DNA of 12,144 bases from Clostridia bacterium (GCA_017518705.1 JAFWUC010000018.1:1-12144), one strand, 5' to 3'; positions 1 through 7,245 are shown, counted from the stretch's first letter. The notes: generated by a model from the letters alone, not told the origin. Numbers and translations: made by a program.

Positions 1-1
1 C

Positions 2-430
2 CATGAGCAGAACATCACCATCACCGCTTCTTCCAACATGAGCGAGGAAGACATCAAGAAGGCTGTCAACGACGCCGAAAGGTACGCCGAGGAAGACAAG
101 AAACGCAAGGAAGAGGTCGAGACCCTGAACCAGGCGGACAACCTGATCTACCAGACCGAGAAGACCATGAAGGAAATGGACGCCAAGCTGGATCCCGCCG
201 ACAAGGCGACGCTGGAGAACGAACTGGCTGACTTCAAAAAGGTCAGGGAAGGCAACGACTCCGCCGCCATCAAGAGCGCCATGGACGCCTTCACCCAGAA
301 GACCTACCAGATCTTCGGCAAGGTATACCAGCAGCAGGGCGGCGCCAATCCCGGAGCGGGCAGCACCGAGCAGCCCGGCGGCGGCGTGAACGACGACGGC
401 ACCGTGGATTCCACCTTCACCGACAATTAA
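2..430 (+). CDS. dnaK: DnaK (Hsp70) chaperone, C-terminal part
   Basis: This is the 3' end of the gene for the cytoplasmic ATP-dependent Hsp70 chaperone, which folds and refolds proteins with DnaJ and GrpE. The ATPase domain lies outside the window. The 142 visible residues start in the last strand of the substrate-binding domain (the conserved QNITITASS) and run through the helical lid (SEEDIKKAVNDAERYAEEDKK onward in family alignments). They end in a Gly/Pro/Gln-rich flexible tail and a terminal VDSTFTDN, which matches the loosely conserved VDADF-type end of bacterial DnaK. The reading frame is open from base 2, so an ATG at 38 is internal and not a start. All Ile codons in this part are ATC, unlike several neighbours, as expected for a highly expressed gene. 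hrcA and grpE are usually upstream in Firmicutes but cannot be seen here. Confidence 0.97.
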   Translation, partial: HEQNITITASSNMSEEDIKKAVNDAERYAEEDKKRKEEVETLNQADNLIYQTEKTMKEMDAKLDPADKATLENELADFKKVREGNDSAAIKSAMDAFTQKTYQIFGKVYQQQGGANPGAGSTEQPGGGVNDDGTVDSTFTDN

Positions 431-474
431 CCCGCGCGCTCTTCGGAGCTTAATACAATAAAAGTAAAATGGCT

Positions 475-500
475 TAAGCGGAGGCAAGTGCCTTCGCTTA
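475..500 (+). promoter_or_regulatory. Stable hairpin in the dnaK-dnaJ gap
   Basis: Bases 475-485 pair with 490-500 without a mismatch (11 pairs including one G-U) around a four-base loop, AAGT. The next bases are not a U run (CAGCCGTATTAT), so it is not a normal intrinsic terminator. It could be an mRNA-stability or processing element, or a partial attenuator that keeps dnaJ below dnaK. The 109-base gap also has a lone TACAAT at 454-459, but I find no -35 box at a suitable distance and call no promoter. Confidence 0.6.
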
Positions 501-539
501 CAGCCGTATTATAAGAGAAACAAAAAAGAGGTAATATCT

Positions 540-1682
540 TTGGCGAAACGGGATTATTACGAGGTGCTGGGCATTGAACGCTCGGCGGACGAAGCCACCA
601 TAAAAAAAGCGTACCGCACGATGGCAAAAAAATACCATCCGGACGTCAATCCCGGAGACAAGGACGCGGAAGAGAAGTTCAAGGAAGTGAACGAGGCGTA
701 TTCCGTGCTGTCCGATCCACAGAAACGGGCCAGGTACGACCAGTTCGGCTTTGAAGACAACCCGGGCATGGGCGCGGGCGGGTTCGACGGCTTTGCTTCC
801 GGCTTCGGCGGCGGTTTCGGCTTCGGCGGGCTAGACGACCTGTTCAACATGTTCACCGGCGGCACGACGGGCGGCGCCCGCAGGAACGTGCCCATGCAGG
901 GCGACGACATCCGCATGAACCTGAGCCTCACCTTCGAAGAGGCTGCCAAGGGCTGCCAGAAGGAGATCAACCTGTCCCGTGTGGAGGCGTGCGACGTGTG
1001 CGGCGGCAGCGGCTGCAAACCGGGCACCAAGCCCCAGACCTGCACCAGGTGCAAGGGCACGGGCGTGGAGACCGTGATAAGCAACACCGCTTTCGGGCGC
1101 GTGCAGCGCAGGACCGAGTGCTCCGCGTGCCGGGGCCGGGGCCAGACGATACCGGATCCCTGCACCAAGTGCGGCGGCAACGGCAAGATCCGCACCACCC
1201 GCCGCAGGAGCGTGAACATCCCCGCCGGCGTCGACGCGGGCAACGTGGTTAACATCCACGGCCAGGGCAACGCGGGCGAAAACGGCGGACCCGCGGGCGA
1301 TCTGCAGCTGGTGATCAGCATAAAGCCCCACAAGCTGTTTACGCGAAGCGGGCAGGACATTTATGTGGACATCCCCGTGACCTTCGCCCAGGCGGCGCTG
1401 GGCGCGGAGATAGACGTTCCCACGCTGGACAGGCCCGTCAAGTTCACCATTCCCGAAGGCACGCAGCCGGGCGAAAGGTTCAAGCTCAAGGGCATGGGCA
1501 TTCCCTACGTGCGCTCCAGTGCCAAGGGCGATCTGTACTTTACCGCTCAGGTCGAGGTGCCCAAGAAGCTCACCGACGCCCAGAAGGCCAAACTGAGGGC
1601 GTTTGAGGAATCCACCACCGGACGGGAATACGAAAAGAAAAAGTCCTTTCTCGAGAAAATAAAGGAGGCCTTCGGAGGCTGA
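540..1682 (+). CDS. dnaJ: DnaJ (Hsp40) co-chaperone
   Basis: DnaJ delivers unfolded proteins to DnaK and stimulates its ATPase in the cytoplasm. The 380-residue product is of normal type I length and complete. A J domain covers about residues 1-70 with the HPD signature at 33-35. A Gly/Phe-rich segment follows at about 71-112. Four zinc-binding CxxCxGxG repeats lie at 151-158, 168-175, 194-201 and 208-215, all with their cysteines intact. The C-terminal substrate-binding and dimerisation region fills the rest. The start is TTG at 540, chosen because the family's N-terminus ([10 protein letters not shown]) begins there and AAGAGG at 526-531 lies 8 bases upstream. The stop codon overlaps the prmA start by one base (TGATG). 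Type I architecture excludes CbpA-like proteins. Confidence 0.98.
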   Translation: MAKRDYYEVLGIERSADEATIKKAYRTMAKKYHPDVNPGDKDAEEKFKEVNEAYSVLSDPQKRARYDQFGFEDNPGMGAGGFDGFASGFGGGFGFGGLDDLFNMFTGGTTGGARRNVPMQGDDIRMNLSLTFEEAAKGCQKEINLSRVEACDVCGGSGCKPGTKPQTCTRCKGTGVETVISNTAFGRVQRRTECSACRGRGQTIPDPCTKCGGNGKIRTTRRRSVNIPAGVDAGNVVNIHGQGNAGENGGPAGDLQLVISIKPHKLFTRSGQDIYVDIPVTFAQAALGAEIDVPTLDRPVKFTIPEGTQPGERFKLKGMGIPYVRSSAKGDLYFTAQVEVPKKLTDAQKAKLRAFEESTTGREYEKKKSFLEKIKEAFGG

Positions 1683-2620
1683 TGAAATGGCTTAAGCTTA
1701 CCGTGCTCACCACCACCCTCGCCAGCGACATAGTCAGCCAGCTGCTGATAAGCGAGGGCAGCGCGGGCGTCATGATAGAGGATAAAAACGACGTGGCGCT
1801 CAACCAGCGTCCCGAGGGTCAGTGGGACATAATCGACGAGGAGATCGCCCGCAGGATAGGCGACGACGTGAAAGTGTCGGGCTACTATCCCGAGGACGAG
1901 CGCATAAAGGATACCGTTGCCAACATAAGGGCGCGCCTGTCTTCGCTGCGCCAACTGGCTCCCGAAGTCGATATGGGCAAGCTGGAACTCAGGTTCGACG
2001 ACATAGACGAAGAGGACTGGGCGGAAAGCTGGAAAAAGAGCTACAAGCCATTCCGGCTGGGCAAACATATAGTCATCTGCCCCGGCTGGGAAAGCTATTC
2101 GCCGGACGAGGGCGACAAGGTAATCACCATAGACCCCGGGATGGCGTTCGGCACGGGTACCCACGAGACCACCCGCATGTGCGTGGCGCTGATAGAGGAA
2201 TACATAAAGCCCGGCATGACTGCGCTGGATATAGGCACCGGCACGGGCATACTGGCCATGACCGCCGCGCTGATGGGCGCCAAAAGCGTGCTGGCCAGCG
2301 ACATAGACCCCATGGCTGCGAAGGTGGCGGCCGAGAACGTGAAGATAAACCGGCTTGAGGACAGAATCAGCTGCGCCTGCGGGGATCTGTTCGAAAAGGC
2401 GGACGTGAGCGCGGACCTTATAAGCGCGAACATAATCGCGGACGTGATCATCTTTATAGCCGCGGACGCCAAAAAGCACCTGAACGAAAACGGTGTGTTC
2501 ATCTGTTCCGGCATAGCCAGGGAGAGGGAAGACGAGACGATCGCCGCGCTCAGGGCGGCGGGATTCACATCCCTGGACGTGCGCAACGAAGGTGAGTGGA
2601 CCGCCATCGCCTGCCGGTAA
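1682..2620 (+). CDS. prmA: Ribosomal protein L11 methyltransferase
   Basis: PrmA uses S-adenosylmethionine to trimethylate amino groups of ribosomal protein L11. The 312-residue length is normal for the family. The N-terminal half (about 1-120) is the L11-recognition part. The catalytic half has the family-typical AFGTGTHETT at about residues 155-164 and the SAM-binding motif DIGTGTG at 183-189, followed by the acidic end of strand two (ASDIDP). A later segment, SANIIADV, matches the NILA-type motif of the family. The start is the ATG overlapping the dnaJ stop. GGAGG occurs both 13 bases (1664-1668) and 3 bases (1674-1678) upstream, so translation may depend on coupling to dnaJ. By hand count 20 of 31 Ile codons are ATA, a strong bias for a G+C-rich genome. 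Confidence 0.97.
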   Translation: MKWLKLTVLTTTLASDIVSQLLISEGSAGVMIEDKNDVALNQRPEGQWDIIDEEIARRIGDDVKVSGYYPEDERIKDTVANIRARLSSLRQLAPEVDMGKLELRFDDIDEEDWAESWKKSYKPFRLGKHIVICPGWESYSPDEGDKVITIDPGMAFGTGTHETTRMCVALIEEYIKPGMTALDIGTGTGILAMTAALMGAKSVLASDIDPMAAKVAAENVKINRLEDRISCACGDLFEKADVSADLISANIIADVIIFIAADAKKHLNENGVFICSGIAREREDETIAALRAAGFTSLDVRNEGEWTAIACR

Positions 2621-2621
2621 G

Positions 2622-3353
2622 ATGCACAGATTTCTGCTTTCCGAAGACAATATAAACGGGAATACAGCCAGCCTCTCGACCGATGAGGCCCGGCATGCGC
2701 TGAAAGTGCTCAGGCTTTCCGATGGCGACGAAGTCGAAGCCATGGACGGCCGGGGCCGCGCGTGGAAGGGCACACTCAGCGTAAACGGACGAGAGGTGGG
2801 TATTATTCTGAGTGAGATGCTGCCGTCCACCGAAGCGCCCGTGAGCCTCACGGTGTACATGGGGCTGGTAAAGGGCGAAAAGCTGGAACTGATCGCCCAG
2901 AAGCTCACCGAGATAGGCGTGAGCCGGCTGGTGCCCGTGCGCATGGAGCGCTCGGTCATGCAGGTGAGCGCCGCCGAGGCCGCAAAAAAGCTGGAGCGTC
3001 CCCGCCGGATAGCGAGGGAAGCGCTCAAGCAGTGCGGCAGGACGCGGGAAATGGAGATACCCGACCCGATAGATTTCCAAACGCTGGCAGAAAGGGTGTC
3101 CGGCCACAGGAAATGCTTCGTGTTCTGGGAAAACGCCAGGGACATGCGGCTATTGGACGTGTTCAGGCAGCAGCCGGAGCTTAACGACTTGGCCTGCGTG
3201 ATAGGTCCCGAGGGCGGCATAAGCGAAAAAGAGATGGAAACGCTCATAAACGCGGGGGCGTGCGCCCTCACCCTGGGCAGGCGGATACTCAGGGCGGAAA
3301 CTGCCGCCATAGCCGCTTCCGCCGAGATACTGGCGCTGTGGGGGGATATGTGA
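2622..3353 (+). CDS. rsmE: 16S rRNA m3U1498 methyltransferase RsmE
   Basis: RsmE belongs to the SPOUT class (trefoil-knot) methyltransferases and methylates N3 of U1498 in 16S rRNA. The product has 243 residues, normal for the family. An N-terminal PUA-like RNA-binding part (about 1-70, beginning MHRFLL) precedes the knot domain. Family motifs seen are KLTEIGVSRLVPV, a form of the EA..Q.GR motif (EALKQCGR), the cofactor-binding IGPEGG at 194-199 and LGRRILRAETAA at 218-229. The start at 2622 is chosen because RsmE proteins begin MHRF; a GTG at 2592 in the same frame would add ten untypical residues inside prmA. Only one base separates it from the prmA stop and its own ribosome binding site is poor, so translational coupling is likely. 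Its stop overlaps the mtaB start. Confidence 0.96.
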   Translation: MHRFLLSEDNINGNTASLSTDEARHALKVLRLSDGDEVEAMDGRGRAWKGTLSVNGREVGIILSEMLPSTEAPVSLTVYMGLVKGEKLELIAQKLTEIGVSRLVPVRMERSVMQVSAAEAAKKLERPRRIAREALKQCGRTREMEIPDPIDFQTLAERVSGHRKCFVFWENARDMRLLDVFRQQPELNDLACVIGPEGGISEKEMETLINAGACALTLGRRILRAETAAIAASAEILALWGDM

Positions 3354-4633
3354 TGCCCACGATCGCCGCCGTCACGCTGGGCTGCAAGGTCAACGCATAC
3401 GACACCCAGGCCATGCTGGAACAGTTCCTGCGGGCGGGATACGAGTATGCGGATTTTGATTCCGGCGCGGACGTGTACCTTATCAACACCTGCACCGTCA
3501 CCGGCACGGGTGACCACAAGAGCCTTAAGCTGATCAGAAGAGTGCACCGCGAACATCCGGACGCTGACATAATCGCCGCGGGGTGCTTAAGCCAGATAAG
3601 CCCCGAAAGCGTGGCGCTGGAGGGCGTAAGGCTGATAATCGGCGCTGCGAACCGCTCGAAAGTTGTGGAACTGTACCGGCAGGCGCTTAAGCAGGCGGCG
3701 CCGCTCGACGCCACAGGCAGCCTTAAGGGCATTCCTTTCGAGCCGCTGTCCACCACCTGTCAGGAAGGCAGGACCCGCGCGGCGATGAAGATACAGGAGG
3801 GCTGCGACAGGTACTGCTCCTATTGCATAATCCCGTTCGCCAGGGGACCCGTGCGCTCCATGCGGCTAAATGACGTGCGCGAGGAAGCGGCGAGGCTCAG
3901 ACTCGCCGGCTATAAGGAAGCGGTCATAACTGGCATCCACCTGATGTCCTACGGAAAGGACACGGGAGAAAGCCTGCTGGACGCGGTCAGGCTCGTTTCG
4001 GAGGAGATAGGCCGGGTCAGGCTGGGCTCCCTCGAACCCAAGGGCATCACGCCCGAATTCGCCGAGGGGCTGCGCGGCATAAAAGGGCTGTGCCCCCAGT
4101 TCCACCTGTCCCTGCAAAGCGGCAGCGACACGGTGCTCAAGCGCATGAACCGCCGCTATACCGCACGGGAATACCTGGATGCCTGCGAACTGCTCAGGCG
4201 TATGTTCCCGCTGTGCGCGGTGACTACCGACGTGATAACCGGCTTTCCCGGGGAGACCGAAGCGGAGTTTGGCGAGACCTGCGCGTTCGTCCGGGAAGCG
4301 CGCCTCTCCCGCCTGCACGTGTTCCCGTATTCGAGGCGCAGGGGCACCCGCGCCGACAGCCTGCCGGACCAGCTGAGCGAGACGGTCAAGCGCGACAGGG
4401 CGCGGCGCCTGATAGAGATAGGGAACAAGCTGGAGGAAGAATACGTCAAATCTCTCGAAGGCAGCGAGGCGGAAGTGCTGTTTGAGACGGTCACCGGCGA
4501 AAACGAGTGCGAAGGCTACTCGGGCAGCTACGTCAGGGTCCGGGCAGATGCCAAAGCGGGAGAGATAAAAACCGTGCGGCTCGAAAGGGCAGAGGGCACG
4601 GTGATCTACGGAAAAGCGCTGAATGAAGACTGA
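3353..4633 (+). CDS. mtaB: tRNA t6A37 methylthiotransferase MtaB
   Basis: MtaB is a radical-SAM enzyme that adds a methylthio group to N6-threonylcarbamoyladenosine at position 37 of tRNA, next to the anticodon. The 426-residue product has the three parts of the family. The N-terminal UPF0004 domain carries the auxiliary iron-sulfur cysteines C11 (LGCKVN), C47 (NTCTVT) and C78 (AAGC). The radical-SAM core has C151, C155 and C158 in CDRYCSYC. A C-terminal TRAM-like RNA-binding domain covers about 365-426. Motifs such as SLEPKGIT and TDVITGFPGETEAEF place it with MtaB (B. subtilis YqeV) and not with MiaB or RimO. The ATG overlaps the rsmE stop by one base; a G run at about 3340-3346 may act as ribosome binding site. 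The open frame reaches upstream to 3260, but LGCKVN near residue 10 fixes the start. Confidence 0.95.
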   Translation: MPTIAAVTLGCKVNAYDTQAMLEQFLRAGYEYADFDSGADVYLINTCTVTGTGDHKSLKLIRRVHREHPDADIIAAGCLSQISPESVALEGVRLIIGAANRSKVVELYRQALKQAAPLDATGSLKGIPFEPLSTTCQEGRTRAAMKIQEGCDRYCSYCIIPFARGPVRSMRLNDVREEAARLRLAGYKEAVITGIHLMSYGKDTGESLLDAVRLVSEEIGRVRLGSLEPKGITPEFAEGLRGIKGLCPQFHLSLQSGSDTVLKRMNRRYTAREYLDACELLRRMFPLCAVTTDVITGFPGETEAEFGETCAFVREARLSRLHVFPYSRRRGTRADSLPDQLSETVKRDRARRLIEIGNKLEEEYVKSLEGSEAEVLFETVTGENECEGYSGSYVRVRADAKAGEIKTVRLERAEGTVIYGKALNED

Positions 4634-4650
4634 AAAGGAAGGCTGATACG

Positions 4651-4992
4651 ATGAACGACTGTCTGTTCTGCAAAATCGCGGCGGGGGAAATACCCTCCAC
4701 CAAGGCGTATGAGGACGAGAAGTTTTACGCCTTTATTGACATCAACCCCCAGGCGAAGGTCCACGCGCTGATCGTCCCCAAGGCGCATTACGCGGATATG
4801 GCCGAACTGTCCGGCAAAGAGCCCGCCCTGGCGGGAGAAATGCTGCAGAAAGCCTGCCTCGTGGCGGAAAACCTGGGGCTTAAAAACGGCTTCAGGCTCA
4901 TCACCAACAAGGGCGCCGACGGCCGTCAGAGCGTCCGCCACGTCCACGTGCACATACTAGGCGGCGAGGAGCTGTCCGAGCGCATGGGGTAA
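4651..4992 (+). CDS. hinT: HIT-family nucleotide-binding protein (HinT-like)
   Basis: A 113-residue histidine-triad protein of the HinT/PKCI branch. Members are cytoplasmic homodimers that hydrolyse purine nucleoside phosphoramidates and acyl-AMP; the physiological substrate in bacteria is unsettled. The sequence starts DCLFCKIAAGEIPS, with the CxxC pair common in this branch, continues with FIDINPQAKVHALIVPK, and ends with SVRHVHVHILGGEEL. The triad histidines are 97, 99 and 101, with H99 the expected nucleophile. AAGGAAGG lies about 9 bases before the ATG. It follows mtaB after 17 bases and probably ends the dnaK-operon transcript, although I see no good terminator after it. The symbol rests on family similarity. 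Confidence 0.93.
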   Translation: MNDCLFCKIAAGEIPSTKAYEDEKFYAFIDINPQAKVHALIVPKAHYADMAELSGKEPALAGEMLQKACLVAENLGLKNGFRLITNKGADGRQSVRHVHVHILGGEELSERMG

Positions 4993-5036
4993 ACTAATTA
5001 TAACATCCGTTTGCAAAAGCTTAAACTAACAAACGC

Positions 5037-5065
5037 TTGACGAAAGGCGCGTATTCGGGTATAAT
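5037..5065 (+). promoter_or_regulatory. Sigma-A promoter of rpsU
   Basis: A -35 box TTGACG (5037-5042) and a perfect -10 box TATAAT (5060-5065) are separated by the ideal 17 bases. Transcription should start near 5072, giving a leader of about 61 bases. The -10 box lies inside a short dyad, GGGTAT-A-ATACCC (5057-5069). In the leader, GCACC (5077-5081) can pair with GGTGC (5101-5105). The promoter lies 45 bases after the HIT gene and makes rpsU independent of the chaperone operon. Confidence 0.88.
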
Positions 5066-5132
5066 ACCCAAGTATCGCACCCCATGCTTTACCTGCAAAC
5101 GGTGCAACCTGAAAGCGAGGGGAGGGAAAACA

Positions 5133-5306
5133 ATGTCTGAAATCCGTGTACACGAGAATGAGTCTCTGGAAAGCGCGCTGAGAAGATTTAAGCGGCTCAC
5201 CGCCAGAAGCGGCATCCTTGCCGAGGCCAGGAAGCGTGAGCATTACGAAAAGCCCAGCGTAAAGCGCAAGAAAAAGGCTGAGGCCGCTCGTAAGCGTAAG
5301 TACTGA
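5133..5306 (+). CDS. rpsU: 30S ribosomal protein bS21
   Basis: bS21 is a small basic protein of the 30S subunit, near the 3' end of 16S rRNA, and takes part in translation initiation. The 57-residue product has the whole conserved pattern: [14 protein letters not shown] near the N-terminus, a central [15 protein letters not shown], and a C-terminal run of Arg and Lys. The ATG at 5133 has a strong GGAGG at 5121-5125 with 7-base spacing. The frame is open further upstream but the family begins here. The gene has its own promoter and an intrinsic terminator 13 bases downstream, so it is probably monocistronic. The next gene often found beside rpsU in Firmicutes, yqeY, is absent here and rho follows instead. 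Confidence 0.97.
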   Translation: MSEIRVHENESLESALRRFKRLTARSGILAEARKREHYEKPSVKRKKKAEAARKRKY

Positions 5307-5318
5307 TTCTTTTCTTAT

Positions 5319-5355
5319 GCCCCTTTGCATATTCATGTAAAGGGGCGCGTCTTTT
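5319..5355 (+). terminator. Intrinsic terminator of rpsU
   Basis: Bases 5319-5330 (GCCCCTTTGCAT) pair with 5335-5346 (ATGTAAAGGGGC) in a 12 bp stem with one G-U pair and the loop ATTC. A short U-rich stretch follows (GCGTCTTTT, 5347-5355). The U tract begins a few bases late, so termination may be incomplete. The opposite strand lacks a T run after the stem, so it acts in the forward direction. Confidence 0.82.
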
Positions 5356-5403
5356 GGAAGATATTTCCTGATATCCGAATTGCATCCCAAAACGTTTGTT
5401 CCC

Positions 5404-5424
5404 GCCGGAAAAAGTGTTTCCGGC
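5404..5424 (+). promoter_or_regulatory. Hairpin in the rho leader
   Basis: GCCGGAAA (5404-5411) pairs perfectly with TTTCCGGC (5417-5424) around a five-base loop, AAGTG. What follows is AGGTTTCGGTTTGTAT, not a clean U tract. It may be a second, weak terminator after rpsU or a structural part of the rho leader. I find no convincing -35/-10 pair for rho between 5356 and 5503; TATATT occurs at 5438-5443 and 5447-5452 without a fitting -35 box. Confidence 0.5.
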
Positions 5425-5433
5425 AGGTTTCGG

Positions 5434-5494
5434 TTTGTATATTCATTATATTCTGTATTAAATCAAACCTCTTTTTCATATTTCTGCCACTCAC
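5434..5494 (+). promoter_or_regulatory. C-rich, G-poor rho leader segment (possible rut site)
   Basis: By hand count these 61 bases contain 13 C and only 3 G and form no evident hairpin, in a genome that is G+C-rich elsewhere. They end at the rho ribosome binding site (GGAGG, 5495-5499). Unstructured RNA with C well above G is what Rho loads on, and E. coli rho is known to be autoregulated by termination in its leader. That this segment does the same is inference. Confidence 0.35.
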
Positions 5495-5503
5495 GGAGGA
5501 CAA

Positions 5504-7228
5504 ATGGATAACAGTTATCTGTACGGAAAAACCGGCGTGCAATTGAAGCAGATTGCCAAGCAGGAAGGCATAAAGCTTCCGTCCGGCGCCGCGAAAGCCA
5601 GAATGATAGAACTTATAATCGCGGCGAGGGAAGAAAGGGGATCCGCGGAAGCAGCGCAGCAACCAGAAGCAACGCAGCAACCGGAAGCGGCGCAGCCAAA
5701 GGAAGCGAGTCAGGCCAGGCCGAAACAGACGGCGGCAAATGCCGTTGACGTTCCCGCAGACGCCGGCGCCGGGGAAACCAAAGCGCAAAAAGCGCAGCCC
5801 GCACCCGAAGCCGCCGCAGCGGAAACGCCCGCGCCGGAAACGCCTGCACTGGAAACTCATGTAAAGGAAGCTCCCGCGCCGCGCAAGCACTCCCGCTCCC
5901 GCAAACAGCCTAAGGCAGAGGAAGCCCCGGCGGGCGAAAAAGCCGAAGCGCCCGCTTCGGAAGCAGCAGACGAGCCCTCCGCCGCGCAGGAAAAGGAAGC
6001 TGCGGAGCCTGAGCCGGTAGATGATGAGGACTTAGCCTCCGACGTTTCGCAGGAGGAAGCCGACACGTCGTCCCGGATACCTGAGGCGCCCGCGGGTGAC
6101 TGGGGAGAAGGCCGCGGCGTGCTGGAGATCATGCCCGACGGCTACGGCTTTTTAAGGGCGGACAACTGCCTGCCCGGCAGCCGCGACGTGTACCTGTCCC
6201 AGATGCAGATCCGCCGCTTCAACCTGAGAAGCGGAGACTATATCACCGGCAAGACCCGCCCGGTGAGGGACGGCGACCGCTACGAGGGCATGATATTCGT
6301 GTCCACCGTGAACGGCTTGAGCGCGGACGCCGCGCGCCGCCGCCCCCGCTTCGAAGACCTGACCCCCGTATTTCCGGACCGCCGCCTGCGGCTGGAAAAT
6401 CCGCTGGGCAATACCGACCTGGCGCTGCGCACCATAGACCTGGTAGCGCCGATAGGAAAGGGGCAGAGGGGGCTCATAGTTTCCCCGCCCAAAGCCGGCA
6501 AGACCGTACTGCTCAAAAAGATCGCCAACGCGATCACCCAGAACAACCCGAAAACGCAGCTGATAGTGCTGCTTATAGACGAGCGTCCGGAGGAAGTCAC
6601 CGACATGCAGCGCTCCACCACCGGTGAAGTACTGTATTCCACCTTCGACGAAGCGCCCGAAAACCATACCCGTTTGAGCGAAATGGTGCTGGAAAAGGCC
6701 ATGCGCCAGGTGGAACTTGGCAGGGACGTGGTGATACTGCTGGACTCCATCACGCGCCTTGCCCGGGCGTACAACCTGGTCATACCGCCCACGGGCAGGT
6801 CCCTGTCCGGCGGTCTCGACCCGGGAGCGCTGTACAAGCCCAAAAAGTTTTTCGGCGCGGCCCGCAATATAGAAAACGGCGGCAGCCTGACCATAATCGC
6901 CACCGCACTGGTGGACACGGGCAGCCGCATGGACGACATTATTTATGAAGAATTCAAGGGCACGGGCAACATGGAGCTGCACCTGGACAGGAAGCTGTCC
7001 GAGCGCAGGGTCTTCCCTGCCATAGAGCTCAACCGCTCCGGCACCCGCAGGGACGAGCTGCTCTATACGCCCCAGGAAGCCGCGGGCGCGCTGCAGATAC
7101 GCCGCATGCTGGCGGGCGCGAACAATATCGACGCCACGGAGCAGCTCATATCGCTCATGGAAAAAACAAAGGACAATGCCGAACTGATAGTCAGGATGAA
7201 GGGCTGGCTGGCCGCCCTGAGCAGATAG
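5504..7228 (+). CDS. rho: Transcription termination factor Rho with a long insert
   Basis: Rho is a hexameric RNA-dependent ATPase that ends transcription of untranslated RNA. The product has 574 residues against about 420 in E. coli or B. subtilis. Residues 6-44 form the N-terminal Rho_N helical domain. Residues about 46-200 are a low-complexity insert rich in Ala, Glu, Pro and Gln with one basic patch (127-137, RKHSRSRKQPK). The cold-shock-like RNA-binding domain follows (GVLEIMPDGYGF, 205-216). The ATPase domain has Walker A PPKAGKT with Lys333, Walker B VVILLDS with Asp414, the Q-loop region TGRSLSGGLDPGAL and the R-loop region KGTGNMELHLDR, so the motor looks intact. GGAGG at 5495-5499 is 4 bases from the ATG. 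No terminator was found before the convergent gene 17 bases downstream. Confidence 0.97.
   Translation: MDNSYLYGKTGVQLKQIAKQEGIKLPSGAAKARMIELIIAAREERGSAEAAQQPEATQQPEAAQPKEASQARPKQTAANAVDVPADAGAGETKAQKAQPAPEAAAAETPAPETPALETHVKEAPAPRKHSRSRKQPKAEEAPAGEKAEAPASEAADEPSAAQEKEAAEPEPVDDEDLASDVSQEEADTSSRIPEAPAGDWGEGRGVLEIMPDGYGFLRADNCLPGSRDVYLSQMQIRRFNLRSGDYITGKTRPVRDGDRYEGMIFVSTVNGLSADAARRRPRFEDLTPVFPDRRLRLENPLGNTDLALRTIDLVAPIGKGQRGLIVSPPKAGKTVLLKKIANAITQNNPKTQLIVLLIDERPEEVTDMQRSTTGEVLYSTFDEAPENHTRLSEMVLEKAMRQVELGRDVVILLDSITRLARAYNLVIPPTGRSLSGGLDPGALYKPKKFFGAARNIENGGSLTIIATALVDTGSRMDDIIYEEFKGTGNMELHLDRKLSERRVFPAIELNRSGTRRDELLYTPQEAAGALQIRRMLAGANNIDATEQLISLMEKTKDNAELIVRMKGWLAALSR
5651..5704 (+). repeat. 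Three 18-base tandem units in the rho insert
   Basis: Three in-frame units at 5651-5668, 5669-5686 and 5687-5704 encode AAQQPE, ATQQPE and AAQPKE (residues 50-67). The first two agree at 16 of 18 bases, the second and third at 13 of 18. The pattern indicates growth of the insert by short duplications. Confidence 0.75.
5822..5866 (+). repeat. Three 15-base tandem units in the rho insert
   Basis: In-frame units at 5822-5836, 5837-5851 and 5852-5866 encode ETPAP, ETPAL and ETHVK (residues 107-121). The first two agree at 12 of 15 bases; the third is degenerate. This is a second, independent repeat family in the same disordered segment. Confidence 0.6.
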
Positions 7229-7245
7229 GCTTTGAACAGACTGGC

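Noticed and set aside
431..539. Promoter or CIRCE heat-shock operator before dnaJ
   Set aside because: No TTAGCACTC-type inverted repeat and no -35 box fitting the TACAAT at 454-459.
557..1360. Long minus-strand open frames inside dnaJ
   Set aside because: Shadow frames of the zinc-finger and Gly-rich coding sequence, without start signals.
2592..2621. Upstream GTG start for rsmE inside prmA
   Set aside because: It adds ten residues absent from the family, whose members start with MHRF at 2622.
1547..3556. 669-codon open frame on the minus strand across dnaJ, prmA, rsmE and mtaB
   Set aside because: It lies antisense to four well-supported genes, has no family signature or ribosome binding site, and reflects the codon bias of the G+C-rich forward genes.
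5008..5035. Inverted repeat CGTTTG/CAAACG after the HIT gene as a terminator
   Set aside because: Six weak pairs with a 16-base loop and no U tract; it runs into the rpsU -35 box.
5325..5546. 73-codon frame running from the rpsU terminator into rho
   Set aside because: It starts at a TTG within the terminator stem, lacks a ribosome binding site, and overlaps rho out of frame.
7229..7245. Shared terminator between convergent rho and the methyltransferase gene
   Set aside because: The 17-base gap and its flanks give no stem followed by a T run on either strand.
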